This document shows, in pieces, positions 12,939-21,908 of a DNA stretch of 64,000 nt. The first letter of the stretch is position 1. Each line of letters opens with the position of its first letter. The translations under genes were made by a program, and so were the position numbers. The DNA is taken from NCBI RefSeq assembly GCF_014205295.1, contig NZ_JACHNF010000001.1:3782001-3846000 (forward strand). The letters run 5' to 3'. The DNA is from Kribbella solani. GTDB lineage: Bacteria > Actinomycetota > Actinomycetes > Propionibacteriales > Kribbellaceae. The notes under the pieces are model-generated. The model saw only the letters and a list, made by a program, of their open reading frames with translations, was not told the origin of the DNA and made no database searches.

Positions 12939-13889
12939 ATGCAGGTGGGGCGGGTGGGGTGGGGTCGGCGGAAGGTTTTGTTGGCGGGGCCTCGGGGGTT
13001 TTGTGCGGGGGTGGAGCGAGCGGTGGAGGTTGTTGAGCGGTTGCTTGCAGCCGGGTCGGGGCCGGTGTTTGTTCGCAAGCAGATTGTTCACAATACTCAG
13101 GTTGTCGCGGACCTCGCCGCTCGTGGGGCGGTCTTTGTTGACAATCTTGATGAGGTGCCTCGCGGTGCCACCGTCGTGTTCTCGGCCCACGGTGTCTCGC
13201 CGTCGGTCCGGCGCGATGCGGCCGAGCGCGGGCTGAATGTGGTCGACGCGACGTGTCCTCTGGTCACCAAAGTGCATCAGGAAGCGCGTAAGTACGCCGC
13301 GGCCGGCGACACCGTCGTACTGATCGGCCACGCCGGGCACGAGGAAGTGGAGGGGACTCTCGGCGAGGCGCCGGAGCGGACAGTCCTGGTCGAGGATCTG
13401 CAGGATGTCGACAATCTACAAGTCGACGATCCCACCAGAGTCGCCTACCTGACCCAGACCACGCTCGCGGTCGACGAGACCACCGCGCTGATCGATGCCC
13501 TGCGCAACAAGTTCCCCGGCGCCCGCGGACCCGGCACCGCCGACATCTGTTACGCGACGACGAACCGTCAGGCAGCGGTGTCCGAGATCGCCGAACGTGC
13601 GCAACTGATCATCGTGGTCGGATCGGCCAACTCCTCCAACTCGCGCCGGCTGGTGGAGATCGCGATCCGCTCCGGCACGACCGCGTACCTGGTCGACCGT
13701 GCCGACGAGGTCGAACCGGATTGGCTGGACGGCGTCAGCGTCATCGGGCTGACGGCCGGTGCATCGGCTCCCCTGGTGCTGGTTGACGAGGTGATCGCGC
13801 GGATCGGGGAGTACGGTCCGGTCGACGTCGTCGAACATACGGTGACGCGGGAGACGGTCAGGTTCACGTTGCCGCCGGAGGTGCGGTGA
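12939..13889 (+). CDS. ispH: 4-hydroxy-3-methylbut-2-enyl diphosphate reductase
   Basis: Last enzyme of the MEP pathway: an iron-sulfur protein that reduces HMBPP to isopentenyl and dimethylallyl diphosphate. The three cluster cysteines are at about 22 ([12 protein letters not shown]), 106 ([13 protein letters not shown]) and 204 ([11 protein letters not shown]). [10 protein letters not shown] and the TAGASAP substrate loop are also present. Start ATG 12939 has GAAGG seven bases upstream and gives 316 residues, the normal length. The frame is open back to 12336 and would add about 200 Pro/Thr/Ala-rich residues; I judge that not to be coding because its codon use is atypical. Its position behind the prenyl synthase suggests dedicated precursor supply. 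Confidence 0.93.
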   Translation: MQVGRVGWGRRKVLLAGPRGFCAGVERAVEVVERLLAAGSGPVFVRKQIVHNTQVVADLAARGAVFVDNLDEVPRGATVVFSAHGVSPSVRRDAAERGLNVVDATCPLVTKVHQEARKYAAAGDTVVLIGHAGHEEVEGTLGEAPERTVLVEDLQDVDNLQVDDPTRVAYLTQTTLAVDETTALIDALRNKFPGARGPGTADICYATTNRQAAVSEIAERAQLIIVVGSANSSNSRRLVEIAIRSGTTAYLVDRADEVEPDWLDGVSVIGLTAGASAPLVLVDEVIARIGEYGPVDVVEHTVTRETVRFTLPPEVR

Positions 13890-13891
13890 CC

Positions 13892-14659
13892 ATGAGCCTG
13901 TTCGTCAGCGGGTTGCTCTGGGTCGGCGGCATCATGATCGTCACCGCGGTCCTCGCCGTCGTACTGCGCAAGTGGCGTCAGCGCGAAGGGCGGGAGGCGA
14001 ACAACGAAGTCGCGGGCCAGGTCTTCACCGTGGTCGGCGGGGTGAACGTGGTGATCGCGGCGTTCGTACTGATCTCGCTGTTCGACGGCATGGACAGCGC
14101 GAACCGGACGGCGTACGACGAGGCGAACGCGCTGGTCGCGGTGCAGTGGGCCGGGGAGGCGCTCGCACCGCAGGACCGGACCCGCGTACGCCAACTGACG
14201 CGCGCGTACGCGACCGAAGTGTCGGACCGGGAATGGCCGGCGATGCGGAACGGACGTGAGGTCGACGATCAGGGCTGGACGTTGCTCGCGTCACTGCAGA
14301 AGACGGTGGAGCACGCGAAGACGACGAGCGAGCGGCAGGAGGACCGCCGGGTCCAGGCGGCGAACCAGGTCTGGATGGTATACCAGGCAAGACAGTCCCG
14401 GCTGAACTCGAGCGGCAGCGGGGTCAGCGAGGTGGTGTGGTTCGCGATCCTGATCGGCAGTGTGATGTCGGTGGCGCTGATGTTCATGTTCGGCGGGCCG
14501 GGGTTGTACTCGTACGCGTTCATCGTCGCGATGCTGTCCGGCGCGATCGGACTGCTCCTGTTCGCGATCTACCAACTACAGAACCCGTTCAGCGGCGGCG
14601 CGGACGTCGGCCCCGACGCCTTCGTGGCAGCCATCTCCCGATTGAACGACGGTGGATGA
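13892..14659 (+). CDS. DUF4239-type membrane protein
   Basis: About 255 residues: two N-terminal membrane helices (near 1-22 and 45-65), a soluble charged middle region, and two C-terminal helices (near 185-205 and 210-232). This is the layout of DUF4239 (bestrophin-like) proteins, of unknown function. A GGAGG at 13877-13881 serves either ATG 13892 or the GTG at 13886 that overlaps the ispH stop. The gene overlaps the next by eight bases. A role beside the terpenoid operon is not apparent. Confidence 0.7.
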   Translation: MSLFVSGLLWVGGIMIVTAVLAVVLRKWRQREGREANNEVAGQVFTVVGGVNVVIAAFVLISLFDGMDSANRTAYDEANALVAVQWAGEALAPQDRTRVRQLTRAYATEVSDREWPAMRNGREVDDQGWTLLASLQKTVEHAKTTSERQEDRRVQAANQVWMVYQARQSRLNSSGSGVSEVVWFAILIGSVMSVALMFMFGGPGLYSYAFIVAMLSGAIGLLLFAIYQLQNPFSGGADVGPDAFVAAISRLNDGG

Positions 14660-16046
14660 TCCCGGCCCGAAGGTCACCTCAGCCGCGCGTGGCGGGGTGG
14701 GCGCGGTTGTTTGTGCCGTGGTGGTGGCGGGAGTGGTCGCGGGTGGGTTCGCCGTCGTGTCGGCGGGACCGTCGGTGGCTGCGGCCGGGTGTTCGTACCT
14801 TGACTTTCAGTCGGCTGGGTACCAGTCAGCGTCTCGGTTGATACGGGTCGACCTGCCGTCGGGGCGTACGTCGGATCTCGGGCGACTCGGCTACCAGGTA
14901 CAAGCGGCCGGGTACGCGCGTACGCAGGATCTCGTCTACGGGATCGCCACCCGCGGCCACGGCGGCTGGCTGCTGCGCCGTCCGCATCTCGTGTCGGTGA
15001 CTCGCCAGGGCAAGGTCACCGATCTCGGCGAGGTACGGCACGGCATCGGTGGGCTCGCGGATGCTTCGGCCGGCGCGGTCGTCGGTTCGCGGTTCTACGT
15101 ACGCGATCATCTGCGGCTGTACACCGTGGACATCAACCCGGCTAGCAGCTCGTACCGGCGGGTGGTTGGCGTCGTACGGCTGTCGCTGCTTGGGCTGGAG
15201 GTGGAGGATTTCGGGGCTGATCCCTCGTCGGGGGTGTTGTACGGGGTGGCGACGTGGGGTCATGTGGCGAAGCTGGTCACGCTGTCGCCCGCGACCGGCG
15301 CGGTCCAGGTGGTGGCGAACGTGCCGGGCATTCCGTGGCAGGACGGGTACACGTCGGTCGTCGTCACCAACTCCAGCGTGTACGCCGTACACACCGGCCA
15401 CGGCCGACCGAGCCAGCTGTACCGAATCGGCTTCGACGGCTCAGCCACCAAACTCACCACCACCCGCCCACTCGCCAACAGCGATGCCGCCGGCTGCCTA
15501 ACCCAATCCACCCCACCGCCCCACACCCCAACTCCCCCACCACACACTCCTCCACCGCACACCCCAACTCCCCCGCCACATACCCCGCCGCCACATACCC
15601 CGCCTCCTCCGACGCACCCCTCCACGCCAACACCGCACCCACCCCCGACCACCCACCCAACGCCACGCCCAACCCCACCCAGGCCGCACCCACCCACCCC
15701 ACGTCCTCCGACCCCACCTGGGCCTACTCGACACCCGTCGCCAACGCTCACCCCCTCCCCAACCCACCCCTCACCGAGTCCCACCGCGACCCCATCCCGC
15801 CGCGACCTCCCACCCCCGCGCACCACCCCATCCCCAACCAAGCCACCCCGCACCCCGCCACCCCGCGCCACCCCACCCACGGACTTCACCATCGCCCACC
15901 CCCTCGCCATGCAACCAACACCCCGCGACCACCCGAACCACACCGTCCAGGTCCTCCGCCGCTGGTCCCTGGCCACCCTCCTGGTCATCCTCAGCGGAGG
16001 CGCCGCCACCGCCGCCCAACGCCGCATGCGAAGACACCGCCGATGA
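14652..16046 (+). CDS. Secreted, membrane-anchored proline-rich surface protein with DUF6923-like domain
   Basis: A 464-residue protein. An N-terminal signal-like helix (about 14-42) precedes a beta-propeller-like domain (about 45-275) with repeated LYGVATWGH/LVYGIATRGH elements. A linker of roughly 140 residues follows, almost only Pro, Thr, His and Ser, and then a C-terminal helix (WSLATLLVILSGGAATAA) and a basic tail. This is the design of a cell-surface protein held by its C-terminus. GTG 14652 overlaps the preceding gene. The linker DNA is a C-rich tandem repeat, likely to vary in length between strains. Confidence 0.6.
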   Translation: MDDPGPKVTSAARGGVGAVVCAVVVAGVVAGGFAVVSAGPSVAAAGCSYLDFQSAGYQSASRLIRVDLPSGRTSDLGRLGYQVQAAGYARTQDLVYGIATRGHGGWLLRRPHLVSVTRQGKVTDLGEVRHGIGGLADASAGAVVGSRFYVRDHLRLYTVDINPASSSYRRVVGVVRLSLLGLEVEDFGADPSSGVLYGVATWGHVAKLVTLSPATGAVQVVANVPGIPWQDGYTSVVVTNSSVYAVHTGHGRPSQLYRIGFDGSATKLTTTRPLANSDAAGCLTQSTPPPHTPTPPPHTPPPHTPTPPPHTPPPHTPPPPTHPSTPTPHPPPTTHPTPRPTPPRPHPPTPRPPTPPGPTRHPSPTLTPSPTHPSPSPTATPSRRDLPPPRTTPSPTKPPRTPPPRATPPTDFTIAHPLAMQPTPRDHPNHTVQVLRRWSLATLLVILSGGAATAAQRRMRRHRR

Positions 16047-16595
16047 CGTACCGAAGAACAGGTAGTAGTCCCGCCGCCGAGACCGGCGCGACCACCACGA
16101 GCAGGCGTGGTCCGGCCGGCGGACGCCACGACAACCGCGACCAGCGTGGTGCGGTCGCCGGCCGCAGCGACCAGCCGTGGGCGCACCACCGGGCGCTGAG
16201 ACCGGCGCGACCAGCCGTGGGCGCACGGTGAAACGGCGACCACTACCCGTCCTTCGGTACGCGATCGCGGGAGGTGGGCGCCGGCGCGGCACCTGCGGAC
16301 GGAAGTTCGTTCAACCCGGCCGATGATGGCGTCGGGCCGGCAGCACCTGCGGACGGAGGTTCGTTCAACCTGGCCGGTGATGGCGTCGGGCCGGGTGGGC
16401 GCGCTGGGACGACGCCGGGCGGGTGGGTGCGCCGGGGATGGCGTCAGGCTGGGTGGGTGCGCCGGTGAGCTGTGTGCTTCCCGGACGTCAGGTAGCTCGG
16501 CAGGATCAGCATCCCGGCCGGTTCGCGGAAAGTTCTTGTCGTCGGAGCGATGAGTTCGAGGGCCGGCGGTGGTCTGTACTGGTGTGACTAGACGG
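16047..16595. repeat. Repeat-rich spacer of about 550 bp without a convincing gene
   Basis: Two classes of direct repeats are visible. GCGACCAGCCGTGGGCGCAC occurs at 16167-16186 and 16207-16226, with a weaker relative near 16081. A 54-bp unit is tandemly duplicated at 16289-16342 and 16343-16396, starting GCACCTGCGGACGGA and ending in GATGGCGTCGGGCCG, with about five differences. Further GGGTGGGTGCGCCGG-type repeats follow to about 16460. A short plus frame (16274-16468) would encode an 18-residue repeat but lacks a ribosome site. It most likely holds decayed repeats plus the promoter of the exporter gene. Confidence 0.6.
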
Positions 16596-18113
16596 ATGAG
16601 CGGTTCGGAGCGGTGGGTCTTGGGGCTGGCTTCGGTGGGGTCGGTGATGGTGGCGCTGGACACCTTGGTGGTGGCCGCGGCGCTGACGACCATTCGGGCT
16701 GATCTCGGGGCGTCGGCCGAGGGGCTGGAGTGGACGGTCAATGCCTATGGGCTGAGTTTCGCGATGTTGTTGATGACGGCGGCCGCGTTGGGTGACCGTC
16801 TGGGGCGGCGGCGGATGTACGCGGCCGGGCTCGCGCTTTTCACGGTTGCTTCGGTCGCGTGTGCGATGGCGGCGAATCTGCCGTTCCTGATCGCGGCGCG
16901 CGCGGTACAGGGCGTCGGCGCGGCGATGGTGATGCCGCTGGCGATCGGCCTGCTCGGTGCGGCGTTTCCGCCGGAGCGCCGGGCGCGGGCGATCGGGGTC
17001 TTCAGCGGCCTGACCGGGATCGCGGTGCTCGGCGGACCGTTGATCGGCGGACCGTTGATCGGCGGCGCGGTCACCGAAGGGCTGTGCTGGCAGTGGATTT
17101 TCTGGATCAACGTACCGATCGGCGTGGTCGCGATCGCGCTCGTGCTCACCAAGATCCCGGAGAGCACCGGCCCGGCGCGACGGCTCGACCTGGTCGGCGC
17201 GGTGCTGATCAGTCTCGCCGCACTCGGTCTCGTCTGGGGCACCGTACGCGGTGAATCGGCCGGCTGGACGAGTGCGGAAGTACTGACCGGCTTCGCGGGC
17301 GGGATCGTGCTGCTGATCGCCTTCGGGCTGTGGGAGCGGCGTACGAAGCACGCGATGGTCCCGCTGACGTTCTTCCGGAACCGGACGTTCACCGCGGCGA
17401 ACGCGGCCGGCTTCTTCCTCACCGCGGCCTTGTTCAGCGCAGTGTTCTTCCTCTCCCAGTACATGCAGGCCGTACTCGGATCCGCACCCCTGAAGGCCGG
17501 CCTGCAACTACTTCCATGGACCGGGACGTTGTTCATCGTCGGACCGATCGCCGGCCGGCTGGTGGATCGGGTCGGCGAACGTTCGCTGGTCGTGGTCGGT
17601 CTCGCGCTGCAGTCGGCCGGCATGTTCTGGATCAGCCGTGGCGCGGAGCATTACTGGGAACTGATCCTGCCCTTGGTGATCACCGGTTGTGGAGTCTCGC
17701 TGGCGATGCCCGCGGCGCAGAGTGCGGCGATGGCAGCGCTGCCGCCGCATGCGGTCGGGATCGCGTCCGGCGTCTACAGCATGACGCGCCAGCTCGGCGG
17801 TGCGGCCGGGGTCGCCGTACTCGGATCGGTGTTCGCGTCGGCCGGCGGGTACACCGGTAACGGTTTCTCGCGGGCGCTCGCCGGCGGCGGCGTACTGTCG
17901 TTGCTCGGGGCCGTCGCGGGCCTGGCGATCGCCACCCGGCGTACCACCGAGCCGAACCTGGCGAATCCGGCGGCTGCCCAGGCGGCGGGCGCGAGGGCTG
18001 CCCAGGCCGCGGAGGCTGCCCAGGCCGCGGAGGCTGCCCAGGCCGCGGAGGCTGCCCAGGCCGCGGAGGCTGCCCGGGCCGCTGGGGCGAAGGCGGTGGA
18101 AGGAGCTCGATGA
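16596..18113 (+). CDS. MFS multidrug exporter, DHA2 (EmrB/QacA) type
   Basis: A 14-helix drug:proton antiporter of about 505 residues. Motif A is GDRLGRRRMY, motif B is ARAVQGVGAAMVMPLAIGL, and motif C lies around GLTGIAVLGGPLIGG. A 15-bp duplication repeats GGPLI at about 17033-17062. The C-terminal tail after residue 450 is an Ala/Gln/Glu tandem repeat encoded by an 18-bp unit. ATG 16596 (MSGSERWVLGLASVGS) is preferred to an in-frame start at 16569. The stop overlaps the sigma-factor start (ATGA), implying joint expression. Confidence 0.88.
   Translation: MSGSERWVLGLASVGSVMVALDTLVVAAALTTIRADLGASAEGLEWTVNAYGLSFAMLLMTAAALGDRLGRRRMYAAGLALFTVASVACAMAANLPFLIAARAVQGVGAAMVMPLAIGLLGAAFPPERRARAIGVFSGLTGIAVLGGPLIGGPLIGGAVTEGLCWQWIFWINVPIGVVAIALVLTKIPESTGPARRLDLVGAVLISLAALGLVWGTVRGESAGWTSAEVLTGFAGGIVLLIAFGLWERRTKHAMVPLTFFRNRTFTAANAAGFFLTAALFSAVFFLSQYMQAVLGSAPLKAGLQLLPWTGTLFIVGPIAGRLVDRVGERSLVVVGLALQSAGMFWISRGAEHYWELILPLVITGCGVSLAMPAAQSAAMAALPPHAVGIASGVYSMTRQLGGAAGVAVLGSVFASAGGYTGNGFSRALAGGGVLSLLGAVAGLAIATRRTTEPNLANPAAAQAAGARAAQAAEAAQAAEAAQAAEAAQAAEAARAAGAKAVEGAR
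17997..18068 (+). repeat. 18-bp coding tandem repeat, four copies
   Basis: GCTGCCCAGGCCGCGGAG repeats exactly four times (17997, 18015, 18033, 18051) with partial units on each side. It encodes an Ala-Gln/Glu-rich tail on the exporter. Exact copies suggest recent slippage. Confidence 0.9.
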
Positions 18114-19057
18114 ACCTTGAGGAGGAGTTCGCGCGGCATCGGGGCGAGCTGGTCGCGCACTGCTACCGGTTGCTCGGTTCGCTGCACGACGCCGAGGACG
18201 CGGTCCAGGAAACGTACCTGCGCGCTTGGCGCGGGCACGCGGACTTCGAACACCGGTCCACCATCCGGACCTGGTTGTACCGGATCGCGACCAACGTGTG
18301 CCTCAATCTCCTCCAGCACAGCAGCCGGCGCGTGGTCCCGTCCGCGCTCGGTGCCCCCGGCAACGATCCGGACGACCTGCACGCGTCGGCACTCGAAGTG
18401 CCCTGGCTGGAGCCGTTCCCGGATCAGTTGCTCGGCGCCGACCCGGCCACCGTGGTCGGCGACCGGGAGAGTCTGCGGCTCGCGATGGTTGCCGCGATGC
18501 AACATCTTCCGCCGCGGCAGCGCGCCGTACTGATCCTGCGTGAGGTACTCACCTGGCCGGCCGCCGACGTCGCCTCGCTGCTCGACACCACAACGGCCGC
18601 CGTGAACAGTTCGTTGCAGCGGGCGCGGGCCGAGCTCGCCCGGCAGCGCCCGCGCGAAGACGAGTTGAGCGAACCGCACGAACCGTTGCGCCGCGCGTTG
18701 CTCGACCAGTTCCAGGCGGCGATGGAAAACAAGGACCTCGTCGTGCTGGAAGGGCTGTTCGCCGCGGACGCCCGGTGGGAGATGCCGCCGATTCCGACCT
18801 GGTTCAGTGGGCGTACGGACGTACTGCGCCTGCTCGAATCGAAGTTGCGTCCAGGACCCGGTCAACGCGTACTGGTCGAGACGTCGGCGAACGGACAGCC
18901 CGCCTTCGCGATGTACCTGCGCGGCGCCGACGGCCGGTACCACGCGCATTCGATCAAAGTGCTGACGCTGCGGAAGGACGTTGTCTCGGCTGTCATCGCG
19001 TTCCACCACCCTGCCCTTTTCCCAGCCTTCGGGCTGCCACTGATCAGGAGATCTTGA
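18110..19057 (+). CDS. ECF-type RNA polymerase sigma factor with SnoaL-like C-terminal domain
   Basis: A 315-residue sigma factor. Region 2 is at about 12-80 (LLGSLHDAEDAVQETYLRAW) and region 4 at about 130-190 (LPPRQRAVLILREVLTW, followed by the recognition helix). The C-terminal part (about 205-310) has the MPPIPTWFSGR signature of SnoaL-like tails found in the SigG/SigJ-like group. These tails replace an anti-sigma factor and modulate activity in place. No anti-sigma gene is adjacent. It is flanked by stop/start overlaps with the DHA2 exporter upstream and the PEP-mutase-like gene downstream, so the three are probably one operon. Confidence 0.85.
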   Translation: MNLEEEFARHRGELVAHCYRLLGSLHDAEDAVQETYLRAWRGHADFEHRSTIRTWLYRIATNVCLNLLQHSSRRVVPSALGAPGNDPDDLHASALEVPWLEPFPDQLLGADPATVVGDRESLRLAMVAAMQHLPPRQRAVLILREVLTWPAADVASLLDTTTAAVNSSLQRARAELARQRPREDELSEPHEPLRRALLDQFQAAMENKDLVVLEGLFAADARWEMPPIPTWFSGRTDVLRLLESKLRPGPGQRVLVETSANGQPAFAMYLRGADGRYHAHSIKVLTLRKDVVSAVIAFHHPALFPAFGLPLIRRS

Positions 19058-19812
19058 TGTCATCGGCAACTGTTTTGCGGGCATTGCACGTTCCGGGTAC
19101 GCCGCTGGTCGTACCGAATGCCTGGGATGCCGCGTCCGCGCGGCTGATCGAAGCGGCCGGGTTCGCGGCCGTCGCCACCAGCAGCAACGCCACGGCGGCG
19201 GTTCTCGGGTACGACGACGGGGAGGCCGCACCGGTTCAGGACGTGCTGGATTCCGCCGCGCGGATCGCTCGCGCGGTATCCGTACCGGTCACCGTCGACT
19301 TCGAGCGCGGCTACCGGCTCGACCCGGCGGAACTGGTCGAACGGTTCGCCGCCACCGGCGCCGTCGGCCTGAATCTGGAGGACTCCGACCCGGCGACCGG
19401 CGCGATGATCGACCCGGGCGAGCAGGCCGACTTCCTGGCCGCGGTCCGCGCCGTGGCGGGTGACACCCTTGTCATCAACGCCCGGATCGACGCGTTCCTG
19501 CGCCAGGCCGGCTCGGCTGAGGATCAGCTGAGCACCGCGATCGACCGCGCCGCCCGCTATTTCACGGCCGGCGCCGACTGCGTGTACCCGATCGGGGTCG
19601 GCGATCTGGACCTGATCGGCCGGCTGGTCAAGGAGGCGCCGGGCCCGGTGAACGTCGCGTACGGGCAAGGCGCCAACACCATAGCCGCGTACGCGGCGCG
19701 CGGCGTCGCGCGGGTGAGCTTCGGCCCGATGTTCCAGCGGCATCTCTACGGGACGTTCGCCAGGAGCGTACTCCCCACGCTGCAGGCGGACCGGAATCCG
19801 TTTGCCGGGTGA
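19057..19812 (+). CDS. Isocitrate lyase/PEP mutase family protein
   Basis: A 251-residue TIM-barrel enzyme of the ICL/PEPM superfamily: VPNAWDAASARLIEAAGF at the start, TSSNATAAVLGYDDGE, VTVDFERGY and LNLEDS for metal binding, and NARIDAFL. Members cleave or form C-C or P-C bonds next to a carboxylate. Typical ICL catalytic KKCGH is absent, so it is of the PEPM-like subgroup with unknown substrate. ATG 19057 overlaps the sigma-factor stop and has AGGAG at 19046-19050; an upstream in-frame start at 18775 lies inside the sigma gene. Confidence 0.8.
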   Translation: MSSATVLRALHVPGTPLVVPNAWDAASARLIEAAGFAAVATSSNATAAVLGYDDGEAAPVQDVLDSAARIARAVSVPVTVDFERGYRLDPAELVERFAATGAVGLNLEDSDPATGAMIDPGEQADFLAAVRAVAGDTLVINARIDAFLRQAGSAEDQLSTAIDRAARYFTAGADCVYPIGVGDLDLIGRLVKEAPGPVNVAYGQGANTIAAYAARGVARVSFGPMFQRHLYGTFARSVLPTLQADRNPFAG

Positions 19813-19923
19813 TTGTCCGGTGTGGGATTCCGGCGATGGGGTACTACCGGTTCGGGCGTGGCTGGTGATTTCGCGCCCGAAGGTAGTGCAAGGCAACCAT
19901 CGACAGGAACGGGGTAAGAGACG

Positions 19924-20142
19924 ATGGGTATGTTCGACGAGATGAAGGACAAGGCCGGAGACCTGGCCAAGGAGCACAGCGACCAGGTCAACGAAGGTCT
20001 GGACAAGGCCGGCGAGTTCGCCGACGAGAAGACCGGCGGCAAGTTCGGTGACCAGATCGACCAGGGCAAGGACATGGCCCGGGACCAGCTGGGCAACCTC
20101 GGCGGCGACGGCGACGGCGACTCAGCGGACAACCAGTCCTGA
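19924..20142 (+). CDS. MT0933-like antitoxin family protein (small acidic helical protein)
   Basis: A 72-residue, highly charged protein beginning MGMFDEMKDKAGDLAKEHSD, the standard start of the MT0933-like group, with repeated helical KAGxFAxEKTGGKF-like segments. The family is labelled antitoxin by homology to a Mycobacterium protein, but no toxin gene is adjacent and the function is unproven. The gap before it (19813-19923) is about 110 bases and holds no gene. Confidence 0.75.
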   Translation: MGMFDEMKDKAGDLAKEHSDQVNEGLDKAGEFADEKTGGKFGDQIDQGKDMARDQLGNLGGDGDGDSADNQS

Positions 20143-20215
20143 CCCACACCCCTGGGCGGGCCGCGCACCTCACCGCGACCCGCCCAGCGGTCCCCCCGGC
20201 GGTGTTGGCTGGGGT

Positions 20216-21043
20216 TCAGTGCCAGATGACTGTTTCGATTTCGCGGCGGCGTTCGGCGAATCTGCCGTGGTCCGCGGTGCTCGTCAGCAACTCGCGCAAC
20301 TCGGCCTCGAAGTCCGGCAGCCGGGTGCCGAACAGATGCGGCGCCGAGCTCGACAGCGAGAACACTGACGCGACCAGCTGCTCGACAGTACGGTCCTCGA
20401 TCTCGTCACCGCCGACGATCAGCCGGTCCGGCCCTTCGTACCCGGCTGCTTTCATGATCTCCTCTTCATCCGGCAGAGCTCCGTTCAGGCGTACGCCCTG
20501 CCCGGCGCGGCGTACCGGCCCGAGATAACGCGCCACCAGCGCGTCGATCGCGTCCCACGGCGGCCTCGGCCGGGGCAGTTCGTCGGGCCCGTCGAGCCCG
20601 CGGTGCGTCGTCGCGCGGACCTGCACCCACCGCCCGCCCGGCGCCAGCATGCCGCGAATCCGCGCGGCCACCAGCGGCTGATCCATCCAATGAAACGACT
20701 GCGCGAACGTCACAACCTGGAACACACCAAGCTCCCCCGGCAACTCCTCGGCCCGCGACTGATGCCACTCCGCGTTCCCGATCCCGGCGTCACTGGCCCG
20801 CCCGGCGGCAACCGCCAGCATGTCGGCGTCCGCGTCGACCCCGACAACCGTCGCAAAGTACGGCGCCAGCAGCAAAGTCAGCGATCCCGGCCCGCATCCG
20901 ACGTCCAGCAGCCGCCCCTGACCGTCCAGTCCGAGCTCGTCCCGCAGCCCCACCCCGAGCGCCTTCGGGTAGGCCATTCGCCCGACCGGATAGTGCGCGG
21001 CGCTGCCTGCGTACAGGCTCTCGTCCCAGGTCCATTCGCTCAC
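20216..21043 (-). CDS. Class I SAM-dependent methyltransferase
   Basis: A 275-residue Rossmann methyltransferase. Motif I is LLDVGCGPGSLTLLL, the acidic ribose-binding residue lies in VVGVDAD, motif IV is FQVVTFAQSFHWMD, and post-I MLAPGGRWVQV closes the core. FHWMD is typical of the UbiE/Smt-like group acting on small molecules. It is transcribed away from the alpha/beta hydrolase gene; only about 37 bases separate the two starts, so regulation may be shared. Confidence 0.82.
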   Translation of the reverse strand: MSEWTWDESLYAGSAAHYPVGRMAYPKALGVGLRDELGLDGQGRLLDVGCGPGSLTLLLAPYFATVVGVDADADMLAVAAGRASDAGIGNAEWHQSRAEELPGELGVFQVVTFAQSFHWMDQPLVAARIRGMLAPGGRWVQVRATTHRGLDGPDELPRPRPPWDAIDALVARYLGPVRRAGQGVRLNGALPDEEEIMKAAGYEGPDRLIVGGDEIEDRTVEQLVASVFSLSSSAPHLFGTRLPDFEAELRELLTSTADHGRFAERRREIETVIWH

Positions 21044-21058
21044 GAAGCGAGGCTAGCG

Positions 21059-21088
21059 CTAACCGATAAGTCGATATTGTATGGTTAG
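21059..21088. promoter_or_regulatory. Inverted repeat between divergent methyltransferase and hydrolase genes
   Basis: CTAACC (21059-21064) and GGTTAG (21083-21088) form an inverted repeat with an 18-base AT-rich centre. It overlaps the ATG at 21081, which would favour the second in-frame ATG at 21093 as the hydrolase start. Short arms make this tentative. Confidence 0.3.
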
Positions 21089-21908
21089 TTTGATGGAGCT
21101 CGCGCAGCGGTACGAGAAGCACGGACGGACGATTGCCTGGGACCGGCGTGGGCAGGGGCCGGCGGTCGTGTTCTGCCACGGGACACCGTTCTCGTCGCGA
21201 GTCTGGAGCGCGTACGCTGATGCCCTGAGCAACGACTTCACGGTATACCTGTGGGACATGCCCGGGTACGGCGAATCGTCCAAGCGGGTTGACGATCCCG
21301 TCGACTTCGATGCCCAAGGCAAGGTGTTCGCGGAGCTGCTGGCGTACTGGGAACTGGACCGGCCGCGAGTGATCGCGCACGACTACGGCGGCGCGGTTTC
21401 GCTCCGGGCGACCTTGTTCGAAGAAGCGGTATACCATTCGCTGACGCTGGTCGACACGGTCGCGATCCCGCCGGCCGGGTCGCCGTTCTTCCAGTTCGTG
21501 CAGGATCATCCGACGACACTCGACGAGCTACCGGAGTACATCCACGACGCGGTGCTTCGGGCGTACATCCAGGACGCCAGTCATCACGATCTGCGGCCCG
21601 ATCAGCTGGACGAACTGGTGGCGCCGTGGCTCGGGCCGGAAGGGCAGCCGGCGTTCTATCGGCAGATCGCGCAGTTCGACGAGCGGTACCTGCGGGAGAT
21701 CGAGGCGAACCTGCATCGGCTGACGATCCCGGTGACCGTCCTGTGGGGCGCGGAGGACCGCTGGATACCGCCCGCGACCGGGCGCAAACTGGCCGGCCTG
21801 ATCCCGTCGGCCACGCACACCGAGATCCCGGGCTCGGGACATCTCATGCAGTACGACGCACCGGCGCCTCTCACCGCGCGATTGCTCGAATCGTTGAGAG
21901 TTCGTTGA
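21081..21908 (+). CDS. Alpha/beta hydrolase with Asp at the nucleophile site (haloalkane dehalogenase/epoxide hydrolase-like)
   Basis: A 275-residue alpha/beta hydrolase. The oxyanion region is VVFCHGTPFSSRVW. The nucleophile elbow is HDYGGAVS, with Asp instead of Ser, as in haloalkane dehalogenases and epoxide hydrolases. The late acid lies in WGAEDRWIP and the catalytic His in PGSGHLMQYDAP. It should open an epoxide or cleave a carbon-halogen bond rather than an ester. Start is ATG 21081, with ATG 21093 as an alternative. Confidence 0.8.
   Translation: MVSLMELAQRYEKHGRTIAWDRRGQGPAVVFCHGTPFSSRVWSAYADALSNDFTVYLWDMPGYGESSKRVDDPVDFDAQGKVFAELLAYWELDRPRVIAHDYGGAVSLRATLFEEAVYHSLTLVDTVAIPPAGSPFFQFVQDHPTTLDELPEYIHDAVLRAYIQDASHHDLRPDQLDELVAPWLGPEGQPAFYRQIAQFDERYLREIEANLHRLTIPVTVLWGAEDRWIPPATGRKLAGLIPSATHTEIPGSGHLMQYDAPAPLTARLLESLRVR

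Noticed and set aside
16274..16468. A 64-codon plus frame with an 18-residue repeat
   Set aside because: No ribosome site, no start context and no family; treated as repeat DNA.
15260..16741. A 493-codon minus-strand frame opposite the proline-rich surface protein
   Set aside because: The Gly/Val-rich part is the complement of the proline-rich repeat; the plus strand has signal peptide, propeller repeats and anchor.
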